DNA of 36,025 bases, from NCBI GenBank assembly GCA_947490345.1, contig CANLGL010000056.1, positions 1 to 36,025 on the forward strand. The letters run 5' to 3'. Positions 23,185 through 32,149 of the stretch are shown here, piece by piece. Positions within the stretch are counted from its first letter, which is position 1. The number at the start of each line of letters is the position of its first letter. The notes below the pieces were generated by a model. That model was not told the DNA's origin. It saw only the letters and a list, made by a program, of their open reading frames with translations, and did not search any database. Position numbers and translations under genes: made by a program. This stretch comes from Deltaproteobacteria bacterium (lineage in GTDB: Bacteria; Myxococcota_A; UBA796; SXON01).

Positions 23185-25794
23185 CTACGAGCGGCGACGG
23201 CGGGACAGAGCAGCGAGGGCGAGGATCGTGCCCATCGTAGCCACTCCCGGGGTCGATGCGCACCCTCCGCAGTCCGGCTCGGCGTCATCTCGGCCGGAAT
23301 CCTCACTCCCGGTGTCGGTGTCGGCGGTGTCGGTCCCGCCGGTGTCGCAGCCGGTGCTGATCTCGCGGTCGACGTCGTCGCAGTCCTCCGTCACCGGGAC
23401 GCCGTCGCGGTCTTGATCGTAGTCGTCGCCGCCGTCGCAATCGGAGTCGATTCCGTCATACCAGGTGTCATCGGCGTAGGGATTGATGCTCGAGTCCGCG
23501 TCGTCGCAGTCTTCGCCGCCGAAGGCCTCGGCGTCGTAGCCGTCGTCATCGCGATCGTGGTCGTTGCGGACGTCGCAGTCGTTTTCGACGCCGTCGTCGG
23601 GCAGCTCAGGAGCGCCGGTGTACGTGGTGGGATCGGCGTCGTCGCAGTCGGTGCCGCCGTAGGCCTCACTGTCAAAGCCATCCTGGTCGGCGTCGTAGTC
23701 TGAGCCCCCGGAGCAGTCGCTGTCGATGCCGTCGTAGACGATGTCGATGCCATCTGCGTTGATGAGCGGATCGTTGTCATTGCAGTCAGCCGGGGAGAGC
23801 CAGCCGTCCAGGTCCTGATCGGCGTCGTTGCCGTCGCAGTCGTCGTCGACGCCGTCGTACCAGACCTCGCTGGCGGCGGGGTTCACGGTTGCCACGGCGT
23901 CGTCGCAGTCGGTGGCGTCGGCGACAGATCCGTCCGGCTCGTCGCAAGCGATGCTGGCGTTGAGCGGGTCGCCATAGCCGTCGCCATCGGCGTCGACGTA
24001 CCAGAAGGTGGCGTCGGCGGCGTCGGGTTCATCCGTGACGCTGTCGCAGTCGTCGTCGACGCCGTTGCACAGCTCCGTGCCGGTCGGGGAGACGGCCCCG
24101 TCGGTGTCATCACAGTCGCGCGCGTCGGCGAGGTAGCCGGTGGGGGCGCTGCAGCTCGTCGCGCTCGTCAGCGGGTCCCCGAACCCGTCGGTGTCGGCGT
24201 CGGCGTACCACACCGAGGCGTCGGTGGCGCTGTCCTCATCGACGCTGCCGTTGCAGTCGTCATCGGCGCCATCGCAGGTCTCGGGGGCGCCTGGAAACGC
24301 GGTGGCGTCGGAGTCATCACAGTCGGAGTCGTCGGCAACTGAGCCGCTAGGCGCGCTGCAGGAGACGGTGGTGCTGCCGAGGTCGCCGTAGCCGTCGCGG
24401 TCGGCGTCGGTGTACCAGGTCGGGGCGTCCACCGCCGAGTCGGGGTCCACGACCCCGTCGCAGTCGTCGTCGACGCCGTTGCAGGCCTCGGTCGCGCCCG
24501 GGTACACCGCGGGGTCGCCGTCGTCACACTCCATGCACGCCGCGAAGCTGTCGCCATCGACGTCTTCGTAGGCGAGGGAGCCGTCACAATTGAAGTCGTC
24601 GGTGTCGGTGCAGGCCTCGGTGGCGCCGGGATTGAAGGCGGCGTCGCCGTCGTCACAATCACCAGCAAGGGTCGCGTAGCCGCTGGGCAACGCGCAGTCG
24701 GCGATGGTTGAGGCGGTGAGACCGTACCCGTCGGCGTCGGTGTCGAGGAACCACGTTGTCGCGTCGGCGGCCGACTCGTCGGTGTCGCCGTCGCAGTCCT
24801 GGTCCACGCCGTCACAGGTCTCGGTCGCGCCGGGGTTCACGCCGGGGAGCGCGTCATCGCAGTCCTCGGTCGAGGTGCCAGTGCCCGTGGGCTGGGTGCA
24901 CGCCAAAGTGGTGGTGGCGCCTGCGTAGCCGTCGCCGTCGCCGTCGACGTACCAGGTGAGCGCATCGGCGCTGGTGTCGGGGTCGATGTCGGTGTCACAG
25001 TCGTTGTCGATGAGGTCGCAGACCTCCGTCGCGCCGGGATGGACATCGCCGTCGGCGTCGTCGCAGTCGGTGTCGTCGGCGGAGGTGCCGGTGGGCTGGT
25101 CGCAGGCGACCGTGAAGCTGGAGGAGAGCCCGTAGCCGTCCGCGTCGGCGTCGAGGTACCAGGTCTCGGCGTCGATGGCGCTGGCTTCGTCGGTGTCGCC
25201 ATCGCAGTTGTTGTCGATGCCGTCGCACTCTTCGTCCGCGCCGGGGTTGATGTCGCCATCGGCGTCGTCGCAGTCGGTGCCGGTGCCGTCCTCGCACTCC
25301 TCGTACCCGTCGGCGTCGAGGTCCTCGCAGCCGTCGTCCACGGTTATGGTGATGCTGGTGGCGCGGTTCCACGCGTCGCCGACGTCGTTTGCGTTGTTGT
25401 TGGCGGCCAGCCCCGACCCGCGGACCGTGAACGTCGACTCGCTGCTTGGCGCGGTCCAGGTGAAGTCGAAGGTGATCGAGCCCGCCGTCATCGCCGTGGC
25501 GGCGGAGTGGGTGACCTCGCTGGACGAGATGCGGGTGTTGCTACCCGCGGCGAGGGTGCCCCCGGTCGCTGAAACGTCGAGCCCGCCGTACGTGCGGAGC
25601 CCCGAGCTGCTGGTGACGATCATCGTGAGGTTCACGACGTCGCCCGGCGCGACGGTGGAGGCGCTGGCCGCCAGCGTGGAACTCGTGGTGCTGCTGGTCG
25701 AGGCGCTGTGGCAGGTGCAGCCGATCGTCGAGCTTCCGGCCCGGCCGGCGCTGTTGGCGAGCGCGGGCGACAAGAGTGCCAGGAGGAGCAGCAT
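23185..25794 (-). CDS. Large surface protein: Reeler-like domain, about a dozen MopE-type Asp/Cys repeats, MYXO-CTERM tail
   Basis: The 869-residue protein has a signal peptide (MLLLLALLSPALA), then a GCTCHS motif and a choice-of-anchor/Reeler-like beta domain (to about 180). Roughly twelve Asp-rich repeats follow, such as CDDADGDINPGADEECDG, most interleaved with WYxDADxDGYG units and C-x-PxG segments. This is the MopE/putative metal-binding repeat pattern and suggests extensive calcium or other metal binding. The end has CGGCASTPG, a hydrophobic helix and SRRRRS, a MYXO-CTERM-type sorting signal. It is the first gene of a minus-strand set with the shorter homologue and the Pgl-like gene. 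The repetitive GTCGTCGCAGTC-like DNA is coding. Confidence 0.85.
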   Translation of the reverse strand: MLLLLALLSPALANSAGRAGSSTIGCTCHSASTSSTTSSTLAASASTVAPGDVVNLTMIVTSSSGLRTYGGLDVSATGGTLAAGSNTRISSSEVTHSAATAMTAGSITFDFTWTAPSSESTFTVRGSGLAANNNANDVGDAWNRATSITITVDDGCEDLDADGYEECEDGTGTDCDDADGDINPGADEECDGIDNNCDGDTDEASAIDAETWYLDADADGYGLSSSFTVACDQPTGTSADDTDCDDADGDVHPGATEVCDLIDNDCDTDIDPDTSADALTWYVDGDGDGYAGATTTLACTQPTGTGTSTEDCDDALPGVNPGATETCDGVDQDCDGDTDESAADATTWFLDTDADGYGLTASTIADCALPSGYATLAGDCDDGDAAFNPGATEACTDTDDFNCDGSLAYEDVDGDSFAACMECDDGDPAVYPGATEACNGVDDDCDGVVDPDSAVDAPTWYTDADRDGYGDLGSTTVSCSAPSGSVADDSDCDDSDATAFPGAPETCDGADDDCNGSVDEDSATDASVWYADADTDGFGDPLTSATSCSAPTGYLADARDCDDTDGAVSPTGTELCNGVDDDCDSVTDEPDAADATFWYVDADGDGYGDPLNASIACDEPDGSVADATDCDDAVATVNPAASEVWYDGVDDDCDGNDADQDLDGWLSPADCNDNDPLINADGIDIVYDGIDSDCSGGSDYDADQDGFDSEAYGGTDCDDADPTTYTGAPELPDDGVENDCDVRNDHDRDDDGYDAEAFGGEDCDDADSSINPYADDTWYDGIDSDCDGGDDYDQDRDGVPVTEDCDDVDREISTGCDTGGTDTADTDTGSEDSGRDDAEPDCGGCASTPGVATMGTILALAALSRRRRS

Positions 25795-25868
25795 GGCGCC
25801 ACCATGCCCGGCTGGGGGCGGTTCGGCAAGGGTGTTGGCGCCCGCAGTGGGCGGTTCCGGAGGGTTGC

Positions 25869-26183
25869 CTACACCCCGGTGAGAAGGAAATCGACGGCCG
25901 CGAGGATGGTGTTTCCCTGCGCACCGAGATTTCCCACCCGGGCGCCGAGGGCGCTGACCGGAGCGCCGACGATGGCCGGCGTGTCCATGACCACGTCCAC
26001 CTCCGCCACGCGGAAGCTGGGTTGCAAGGTTCGCGCCGGGCGCGGGACCCCCGAGGCGAGGCGCAAGGGCACCACCACCCGGGTGCGGAGCGGCGCGAGG
26101 AGATCGGCCTGCACGTCAAGGAGGAACGGGGTGTCGTGGGTTCCGCGGGCGCTGGCGTTCCGGTAGACGTCGTACCGCGCCAT
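25869..26183 (-). CDS. ccdB: CcdB-family toxin
   Basis: The 104-residue protein matches CcdB in length and pattern: MARYDVYRN, PFLLDVQADLL, RTRVVVPLRLA, TLQPSFRVAEVDVVMDTPAIVGAP and the C-terminal ILAAVDFLLTGV. CcdB poisons DNA gyrase. In F-plasmid CcdB the C-terminal Trp-Gly-Ile is needed for gyrase binding; here it is Thr-Gly-Val, so potency or target may differ. The ATG overlaps the antitoxin's stop as TGATG, the normal antitoxin-toxin order. A longer open frame upstream is a shadow. Confidence 0.88.
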   Translation of the reverse strand: MARYDVYRNASARGTHDTPFLLDVQADLLAPLRTRVVVPLRLASGVPRPARTLQPSFRVAEVDVVMDTPAIVGAPVSALGARVGNLGAQGNTILAAVDFLLTGV

Positions 26184-26479
26184 CAGATGTTGCCGAACTG
26201 GCCGCCGAAGGTGCCCTCGCGATCCACACGCTCGTTGTAGTCCTCCACCGCGCCCGCGTTCTGGCGTAGCCATTCCGCCTCCCGCGCGCCCCGGACCTTC
26301 AGCCGCAGCGCCTCCTCCAACGTTGCTGAGAGCGGGATTCCCAGCGCGCGCGCCTCGGCCAAAAGCGGGGCGCTCACGGTGACGTTGACCGCCTGTCGGG
26401 TCGTGCGGGGGGTTCGGGGGTGGGCGGCGTCGACGTGGGATGCTGAGTGCGTATGTGTGGGTGTGTCGGTCATGCGCAT
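26183..26479 (-). CDS. ccdA: CcdA-family antitoxin
   Basis: The 98-residue protein has an N-terminal Thr/His-rich extension, a CcdA-type DNA-binding part (AVNVTVSAPLLAEARALGI, SATLEEALRLKV) and the toxin-binding tail (EAEWLRQNAGAVEDYNERVDREGTFG). It neutralises CcdB and should autorepress the pair. Start at 26479 has GGAT 5 nt upstream; ATG at 26473 is equally possible. It lies 47 bp downstream of the ECF fusion gene, so it could be read from the cobalamin operon or from its own promoter. Confidence 0.88.
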   Translation of the reverse strand: MRMTDTPTHTHSASHVDAAHPRTPRTTRQAVNVTVSAPLLAEARALGIPLSATLEEALRLKVRGAREAEWLRQNAGAVEDYNERVDREGTFGGQFGNI

Positions 26480-26526
26480 GGCTTATCCACATGCTGGCTG
26501 GGGGTAAAGGGCGGGCGAGCGCCCCC

Positions 26527-28836
26527 CTACAACCACGCCCGCACCCCGGCGTACAGCCCGCGCAGCGCCGGGTGGTACCAGGTGTCGCTGGTGTAGAGCG
26601 CGTACAACAGCCGAGGCACGGACACCGCCCCCGCGGTGAACAAGGCGCCACCGAGCAGACCGCGGTCCCAGGCCGTGAACACCAGCGGCCGGCGCACCGC
26701 CCTCGGCGCGGCTGGGTCGAAGCCCCGGGCGTCCAGCGACTCCGCCAGCGCCCGCGCCCGCCGCAGCGTCCGCGCCAACAGCGGCGCCAGGAGCGAAGCC
26801 TCCAGGCGCACCCATGCCCACGGCGGGCGTTGCCACGCCGGTCGCCCGCGCCGGGCGCGCGCATCCCGCACGGCCATCCACTCCGCGGCGACGTCGGGCA
26901 CAAAGCGCAGCGCGGTGACGACGAGGAACGACAGGCCGAACGAGACCCGCAGCGCCCGCATCGCCGAGAAGAGCCGTTCGGCCGGGGTGGAGCTGGCCAG
27001 CGCGAAGCCCGCGAGGGTCATCGCGGAGAAGCGCAGCGACTGGACCAACCCATGCTGCACACCTTCCCGGTAGAGCGTGAGCGGGCCGACGCCGACCAGC
27101 GCTACGCGAGGGGACTCGGCGTAGAACAGGCCCTGGGCGAGGACCGTGCTCCACGTGAGGGCGACCAGCGCGCCGAACGCCGCGAGCACCGTGCGCCGTG
27201 TCGGCCCGAACGCGATGAACACCGCCGCGACCGAGGCCAAGAGCACCAAGAGTGGACGCGCGTTGTCGAGGGCGACGGCCAGCACCCCGACGAGGGCGAC
27301 CAGCGCGAGGCGGACACGGGGATCGAGTGGTGCCGTCGTCGCGACGACGGGGTGCGGCGTGCTCCCGGTCCCGACGTCCGGCGCGTCCAAGGCAGCGGGC
27401 GTCGCGCCCCGCAGCGCCGGCAGCCCCGCCTCGATCTCCGTCAGCACCGCTCCCGGCTCGCCATCGAGGCGCACGCGCCCCTCGTGCAGCGCCACCACCC
27501 GCGTGGCGTGCCGCCGCGCTAGCGCAAGGTCGTGGGTGGCGAAGACGAGGACGCCGCCGCGCAGTGTGGCCGCGGTGGCGAGCATCATACGCTCCACCTG
27601 ATCGAGGTCCTGGCCGGCCGTGGGCTCGTCGAGGAGGAGCACCGCCGGCTCGGCGGTGAGCGCGGCGGCGACGGCCACGCGGAGCCGTTGCCCGCGCGAA
27701 AGGGCCTGGGGCGGGCGGTCGAGGAGCTCGGTCAGGGAGAAGGCCGCAGCGACCGCGGTGACCCGCGCGTCGATGTCGCGGAAGCCGCGTTCTTCGGGGG
27801 CATGCGCCAGCTCCTCGCGGACCGTCGGACAGAACAGGCCGAGATCCGGATTGGGCGGCACCGAGACGAGCCGGCCGCGGGCGACTGTCGGCGCGGCAGC
27901 CGCCAGGGCCGCCAACAGCGTCGACTTGCCGGCGCCGTTCGGTCCCACCAGCGCGATGCGCTCGCCCGCGCTCGCGCGAAGCTCCACGCCGTGAATGCCT
28001 TCGCCCGACGCGAAACGGTGCGTCAGGTTCACGGCATCCACGAGCGCCGGCCCGGGCGTCAGCGGCGGATTGGGTGCCCGCTGCTCTGCCGGCAGCAACC
28101 ACCGGGGCACCGACAGCCCCAGGCGCTGCAAGAGCGCGACCGGGGCCTCCGCCGGGGGCGCTTCGCACACGAGGCGCCCCTGGTCCATGACCCAGACGCG
28201 GTCCGCGGCACGCCAAAGGGCCTCCAACCTGTGCTCCACCACCAGGACGGCGGTGCCGGAGTCCGCCAGGGAGCGGAGCCGCTCCACCAGCTCGGCGGCG
28301 GTGCCTGGGTCGAGATGGGCGAGGGGCTCGTCGAGGAGCAGGAGGGGCGCCCCGGCGGCGAGTGCGGCGGCGATGGAGAGCCGCTGTCTCTGCCCCGAGG
28401 AGAGCGCTCCCACCGCACGCTCAGCGCCCCCGGGTAGGGCAAGGGTCGCGAGCAACGACTCCACGCTCCGGTCGATGGCCGCCTGGTCGAAGCCGGCCGA
28501 CTCGGCGGCGAAGGCGATCTCGTCGCCGACGGTGGCGGCCACGCGCTGGTCGTCGGGGTCCTGGCCCACCAGCGCAATCCGTCGCACTCGCGCCGCCGGC
28601 GAAAGCGCGGCGGGGTCGCCTCCGGACACGACAACGGTGCCCTCGAAGCGACCTCGCCCGTGGCGCTGCAGAAGCCCGGCGACCAGGCGTAGGAGCGTCG
28701 ACTTCCCGCAGCCGGTCGGCCCCGCGACCAGGATCAGCTGTCCCGGCAGGACGGTGGCCGACACCGCTAGAACGGCATCGCGCTCCCCCGTCGGATGCCG
28801 GTACCCCACACCGATGAGGCTCAGCGCGGGGGCCAT
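26527..28836 (-). CDS. ECF transporter energising module: EcfA-EcfA'-EcfT in one polypeptide
   Basis: The 769-residue protein joins three normally separate subunits. ATPase 1 has Walker A GPTGCGKST (39-47), signature LSSGQRQR (145-152), Walker B LLLLDEP (165-171) and H-loop His202. ATPase 2 has GPNGAGKST (298-306), LSRGQR (379-384), LLDEP (401-405) and His435. Residues about 507-769 form EcfT, with membrane segments and the two coupling-helix Arg-Gly motifs ARRG (661-664) and DARG (702-705). It should power uptake by the S component encoded directly upstream, whose TGA overlaps this ATG (TGATG). Separate A, A' and T genes are the norm, so the A-A'-T fusion is notable. Regulation is by the cobalamin riboswitch about 6.8 kb upstream. 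Confidence 0.93.
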   Translation of the reverse strand: MAPALSLIGVGYRHPTGERDAVLAVSATVLPGQLILVAGPTGCGKSTLLRLVAGLLQRHGRGRFEGTVVVSGGDPAALSPAARVRRIALVGQDPDDQRVAATVGDEIAFAAESAGFDQAAIDRSVESLLATLALPGGAERAVGALSSGQRQRLSIAAALAAGAPLLLLDEPLAHLDPGTAAELVERLRSLADSGTAVLVVEHRLEALWRAADRVWVMDQGRLVCEAPPAEAPVALLQRLGLSVPRWLLPAEQRAPNPPLTPGPALVDAVNLTHRFASGEGIHGVELRASAGERIALVGPNGAGKSTLLAALAAAAPTVARGRLVSVPPNPDLGLFCPTVREELAHAPEERGFRDIDARVTAVAAAFSLTELLDRPPQALSRGQRLRVAVAAALTAEPAVLLLDEPTAGQDLDQVERMMLATAATLRGGVLVFATHDLALARRHATRVVALHEGRVRLDGEPGAVLTEIEAGLPALRGATPAALDAPDVGTGSTPHPVVATTAPLDPRVRLALVALVGVLAVALDNARPLLVLLASVAAVFIAFGPTRRTVLAAFGALVALTWSTVLAQGLFYAESPRVALVGVGPLTLYREGVQHGLVQSLRFSAMTLAGFALASSTPAERLFSAMRALRVSFGLSFLVVTALRFVPDVAAEWMAVRDARARRGRPAWQRPPWAWVRLEASLLAPLLARTLRRARALAESLDARGFDPAAPRAVRRPLVFTAWDRGLLGGALFTAGAVSVPRLLYALYTSDTWYHPALRGLYAGVRAWL

Positions 28837-30566
28837 CAGTCCTCCACCCGTCGTAGCTGGGTCGCGACCCGATCCGCGACACCCGCCGCGGCGAGCACGT
28901 AGAGGAAGCCTGGACCGCCGAGCACCATGATCACATACCAGGGCGCGTAGTAGAGGCGGTACAACGCGCTGTGCAACACCAGCGCCGTCGCCGTGCCCGT
29001 GAGCGACGCCACGGCCAGGCCCCCGCCCAGGCGCACGATCCGCCCCATACGAGCGCCGTCCCGCCAGGCGCCGCCCCGCGTGAGCCCGACGGCCCACAAC
29101 GAGCCCTCCAACGTGGCGATGCGGCAGCCCACGAAGAGCAGGTCCTGGGGGCTGAGGGTGCCGGTCGCGACCCCCCGCAACAACCACGCCACCAAAACCG
29201 AGAGTGTGGCCACGCCGGGCCGCGGCAACAGGTACACCAGCGTGCCCAAAAGGGTGGCCTGGAGGGCGTCATCCAGCAGTCCCGTCACCATGGTGGCGAA
29301 GGGGCCCACCGCGGCCGCCAGCCCCAACCCGACGAGCTGACCCACCGCCCCCGCCACGAAGGAAAGCGCGCTGAACAGGGCGATGGTGACGAGCGAGGCG
29401 GTGTCGAGCTCACGGAGCCATCGGCGTAGTCCTGTCGCGACCCATAGCGCGCCGGCAGCGGCGACCGCCAGCGTCGCGACCAGCCCGGCCGCCAGCACCG
29501 AGCTGGTGCGGGTGACGTACAGCGGCGCCTCGTCGACCCGAAGTGCCTGACCCAAGCCCAGCGGGAGCACCTCGACCACCCGCGTCCACGGGCCGTCGCC
29601 GATGGCATCGTCGTCGACGAAAAGGGGCAGCGAGGCGCTGACGGTTCGGCCGGGCGGCAACCTCAGGAGCACGCTGATGTTGCCGGTGCCGTCGTCGGAG
29701 TCCCGCAGGCGCGGCCGGAAGGCGCGGTCGGGGGCGCGGTCTGGGCCGAGCACCCGGAGGCGGACGACGACGTCGAGCGCGTTGTCGCCATCATTGTGGA
29801 GGTCGACCGCGGTCCACGCCCAGGGCGTGTAGGGGTCGCGCGCCCGCACGCCGAGCGCGGTGTACTCCAGGACCCGTCGCCACCACGCCGAGGGGAGCGT
29901 CACTCGACCAGACGGCCGGACCTCGTCGTCGGTGCCGTCAGGCAGCGTCGGGAAACGGGTCGCGACAACCGTGACCTGATCGCGGGCGTCGGCCAGGGAG
30001 AGTCCGCGCACGTCGATGGCGGCGTGGATCGGGGGCTGTCCGGCGCGGGCGACGGCCAGCGCCGCGTCGCCGGTCACCGGGAACATGACCAGCCGTGCCT
30101 GGCCCGCGCCCACGTCGACAATGACGACACCATCGACGAGAACGCTGACCGATTCGCCGAGCGGCGCCCTCACGCGCAGCGCAGCCTGGGCCGTGGCCCC
30201 CTCCAGAAGCGTGAGCGGCACCGTGTCGCCCGCCGACAGCGAAACCGGCGCCGCGCCGAGGGGCACCGCGAGCGTGGCGTCGAGGGCGTCCGCGTCCCCG
30301 AGGTCGAGCCTCGCCTCGGCCACCTCCCCACCCTCCGTGACGTGCACCACCAGCTCCCCGCGCACGCCGGGTGGCAGCGCGAGGGTGGCAGACCGCGCCG
30401 ACGCCGATGCGCTCCCCCGAACCACCGGCAGCCCCGCGGCGTCGCGGACGTCGACGACGAAACCTGGGCGGCTCGCCTCTACGAGCACGGTCCCACCGGC
30501 GTCGGCGGCGTTCACCGTCAACGGCTCGGGCGCGCAGGCCAGCCACAAGAGCGCGGCAGCGGTCAC
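28836..30566 (-). CDS. Putative corrinoid ECF S component with large extracytoplasmic domain
   Basis: This 576-residue protein starts at GTG (overlapping the previous stop as GTGA) with a lipoprotein-like signal (MTAAALLWLACAPEP). Residues 12-350 are beta-rich and presumably periplasmic, with Ig-like stretches. A membrane helix at about 355-378 leads to a C-terminal module (about 388-576) with about six membrane segments in the pattern of ECF substrate-binding (S) subunits. Normal S components are only about 180-200 residues, so the N-terminal domain is an addition, perhaps a docking or substrate hand-over domain. Substrate assignment to cobalamin rests on the riboswitch and the BtuB/BtuG-like neighbours. 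Confidence 0.8.
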   Translation of the reverse strand: MTAAALLWLACAPEPLTVNAADAGGTVLVEASRPGFVVDVRDAAGLPVVRGSASASARSATLALPPGVRGELVVHVTEGGEVAEARLDLGDADALDATLAVPLGAAPVSLSAGDTVPLTLLEGATAQAALRVRAPLGESVSVLVDGVVIVDVGAGQARLVMFPVTGDAALAVARAGQPPIHAAIDVRGLSLADARDQVTVVATRFPTLPDGTDDEVRPSGRVTLPSAWWRRVLEYTALGVRARDPYTPWAWTAVDLHNDGDNALDVVVRLRVLGPDRAPDRAFRPRLRDSDDGTGNISVLLRLPPGRTVSASLPLFVDDDAIGDGPWTRVVEVLPLGLGQALRVDEAPLYVTRTSSVLAAGLVATLAVAAAGALWVATGLRRWLRELDTASLVTIALFSALSFVAGAVGQLVGLGLAAAVGPFATMVTGLLDDALQATLLGTLVYLLPRPGVATLSVLVAWLLRGVATGTLSPQDLLFVGCRIATLEGSLWAVGLTRGGAWRDGARMGRIVRLGGGLAVASLTGTATALVLHSALYRLYYAPWYVIMVLGGPGFLYVLAAAGVADRVATQLRRVED

Positions 30567-32149
30567 CGGAACAGGACCACCCGGTAGGCGCCGCCCACCC
30601 CGCCGTCCGGCGTGGGGTACGGCACCTCGGCCAGCGCCAGGACACCCGCGGGCGAGACCGCCTGCTGGAAAAAGACCGGTCCCTCGGTGGTGCAGGTGGT
30701 CAGGAGCCGCGCGTCGCCGGCGCGTTCGGGCCCGGCGAGGTCGAAGACGAGCGCGCCGTACAGGTCGCGGCGGCTGTCGCTGTGTCGTTCGCCGGCGCCG
30801 ACCACGAGGGTACGGCCGTCGGGGGCAAGGGTGAGGCCCTGCACGTCCCAGGCGCCGTGGAAGCTCCAGCGGTGGGTGCCGTCGAGGTCCGCGACGAACA
30901 GGGTGCTCTCGTCGGGGTGGGGCGAGGGCGGCCGGAGGTCGGGCGCGGCCGCGCCCCAGGGGATGTTGGTGCCCGAGGTGAGGTAAACGGCGGTGTCGCC
31001 GACGAGCAGTCCGTGGCCAATGCTCGCGGCCACCGGCACGTCCCCAGCCAGGACCGGTGAACCACCCGCGACCGTCGTCCGAAGCGAGCCGTCCAGCGCC
31101 GCGAGCACCAGACGGCCGTCGCCAAGGCCGAGGAGCACGGTGTCGCGAGCGACATCGAGATCGTGGGCCTGCCAGAGATAGGTGTAGGTGAACCAAGGTA
31201 ATAGCGGCGGCACCACGACTGAGCCGACGGGTCGCAGGCCGTCCAACTCCAGGAGTTGGAGTCCGCCGATGGGGTAGTCTTCCGGCGCGGCCCCGCTGGC
31301 CGACCGGGTCACCGGCACCGCCACCCTCCCCCCCGCCTGGTCAACCGCGGGGTGTAAGAGCACCAGGTCGGCCGGCTCCGCGGGCCAGGTCGCGAGGACG
31401 CTGCCGTCGGCACGCACGCGCAACAGTTGGGAGCGGTTGAGACGAGCGCCGTCCTTGTCGCTCCAGCCGTGGGCCGCGCTCACGAGGATGTCACCGCCGG
31501 CCAGGACGTCGAGGCCGTACACCCCCGGGAGCGAGTAGATGCCGTAGAGGTCCTCGCCCGCCGGCAACGTCGACCGGCCGACGCGCTCGGCGAGATCGAG
31601 GCGCCAGCGGTCGGCGAGGGTGGCAGGATCGAGCGCTCGCAGCGACGCGTCGGGCGATTGTTCGCCGGCGTAGAGCGTCTTTCCGTCAGGCGCCCACGCG
31701 ACGCGGCGCACCATCGCCTCGCCGAGGGTCCGCCGCGCCGTCACTGCGCCGGTCGCGACGTCAAGCACCACGACCTCGCCGAGGAAGCTGCCCACGGCGA
31801 GCAAGGCCCCATCGGGCGAAAAGGCGAGGTCGGTGTCCGGAGCGGGCGCGCCCGCGACGGTCATCCGGGACACGTCGCCAAGGTCGACGCGCGCCACTTC
31901 CACGCACTCGGCCAGGCGCGGAGCGATGGCGCTGATGTCTCCGATGGTGACGCTCTCCCCGGGGGTCCAGGGTCGCGGGGTGTACGCGCCGTCGACGAGC
32001 AAGCCACCGCGGACGAAGTGCAGCGTCGCTGCGGCGGGCGGTTTCGACGTCGAGCAGCCGACCAAAAACGCGACGGTCCCGAGGAGCGCCGAGGATCGTT
32101 GCGCCTGGGGCGCGGGTCCGAAGCGAGAACGATCGGTGGCGCCCCTCAT
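30563..32149 (-). CDS. Beta-propeller lipoprotein of the cobalamin operon
   Basis: The 528-residue protein has a lipoprotein signal ending AFLVGC and a WD40/YVTN-like propeller: LAFSPDGALLAVGSFLGEVVVLD, RRVAWAPDGKTLYAGEQSPD, LRALDPATLADRW, ADLDGTHRWSFHG and LTLAPDGRTLVVGAG. The start at 32149 overlaps the preceding stop as ATGA; a longer frame upstream reads as Arg-rich shadow. Its place between a BtuG-like lipoprotein and the S component suggests a periplasmic or surface substrate-binding role in corrinoid transfer, which is inference. Confidence 0.82.
   Translation of the reverse strand: MRGATDRSRFGPAPQAQRSSALLGTVAFLVGCSTSKPPAAATLHFVRGGLLVDGAYTPRPWTPGESVTIGDISAIAPRLAECVEVARVDLGDVSRMTVAGAPAPDTDLAFSPDGALLAVGSFLGEVVVLDVATGAVTARRTLGEAMVRRVAWAPDGKTLYAGEQSPDASLRALDPATLADRWRLDLAERVGRSTLPAGEDLYGIYSLPGVYGLDVLAGGDILVSAAHGWSDKDGARLNRSQLLRVRADGSVLATWPAEPADLVLLHPAVDQAGGRVAVPVTRSASGAAPEDYPIGGLQLLELDGLRPVGSVVVPPLLPWFTYTYLWQAHDLDVARDTVLLGLGDGRLVLAALDGSLRTTVAGGSPVLAGDVPVAASIGHGLLVGDTAVYLTSGTNIPWGAAAPDLRPPSPHPDESTLFVADLDGTHRWSFHGAWDVQGLTLAPDGRTLVVGAGERHSDSRRDLYGALVFDLAGPERAGDARLLTTCTTEGPVFFQQAVSPAGVLALAEVPYPTPDGGVGGAYRVVLFR

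Noticed and set aside
23400..25300. Many short direct repeats resembling a CRISPR or minisatellite
   Set aside because: They encode the Asp-rich MopE-like repeats of the 23185-25794 protein; spacing and sequence vary as expected for coding repeats.
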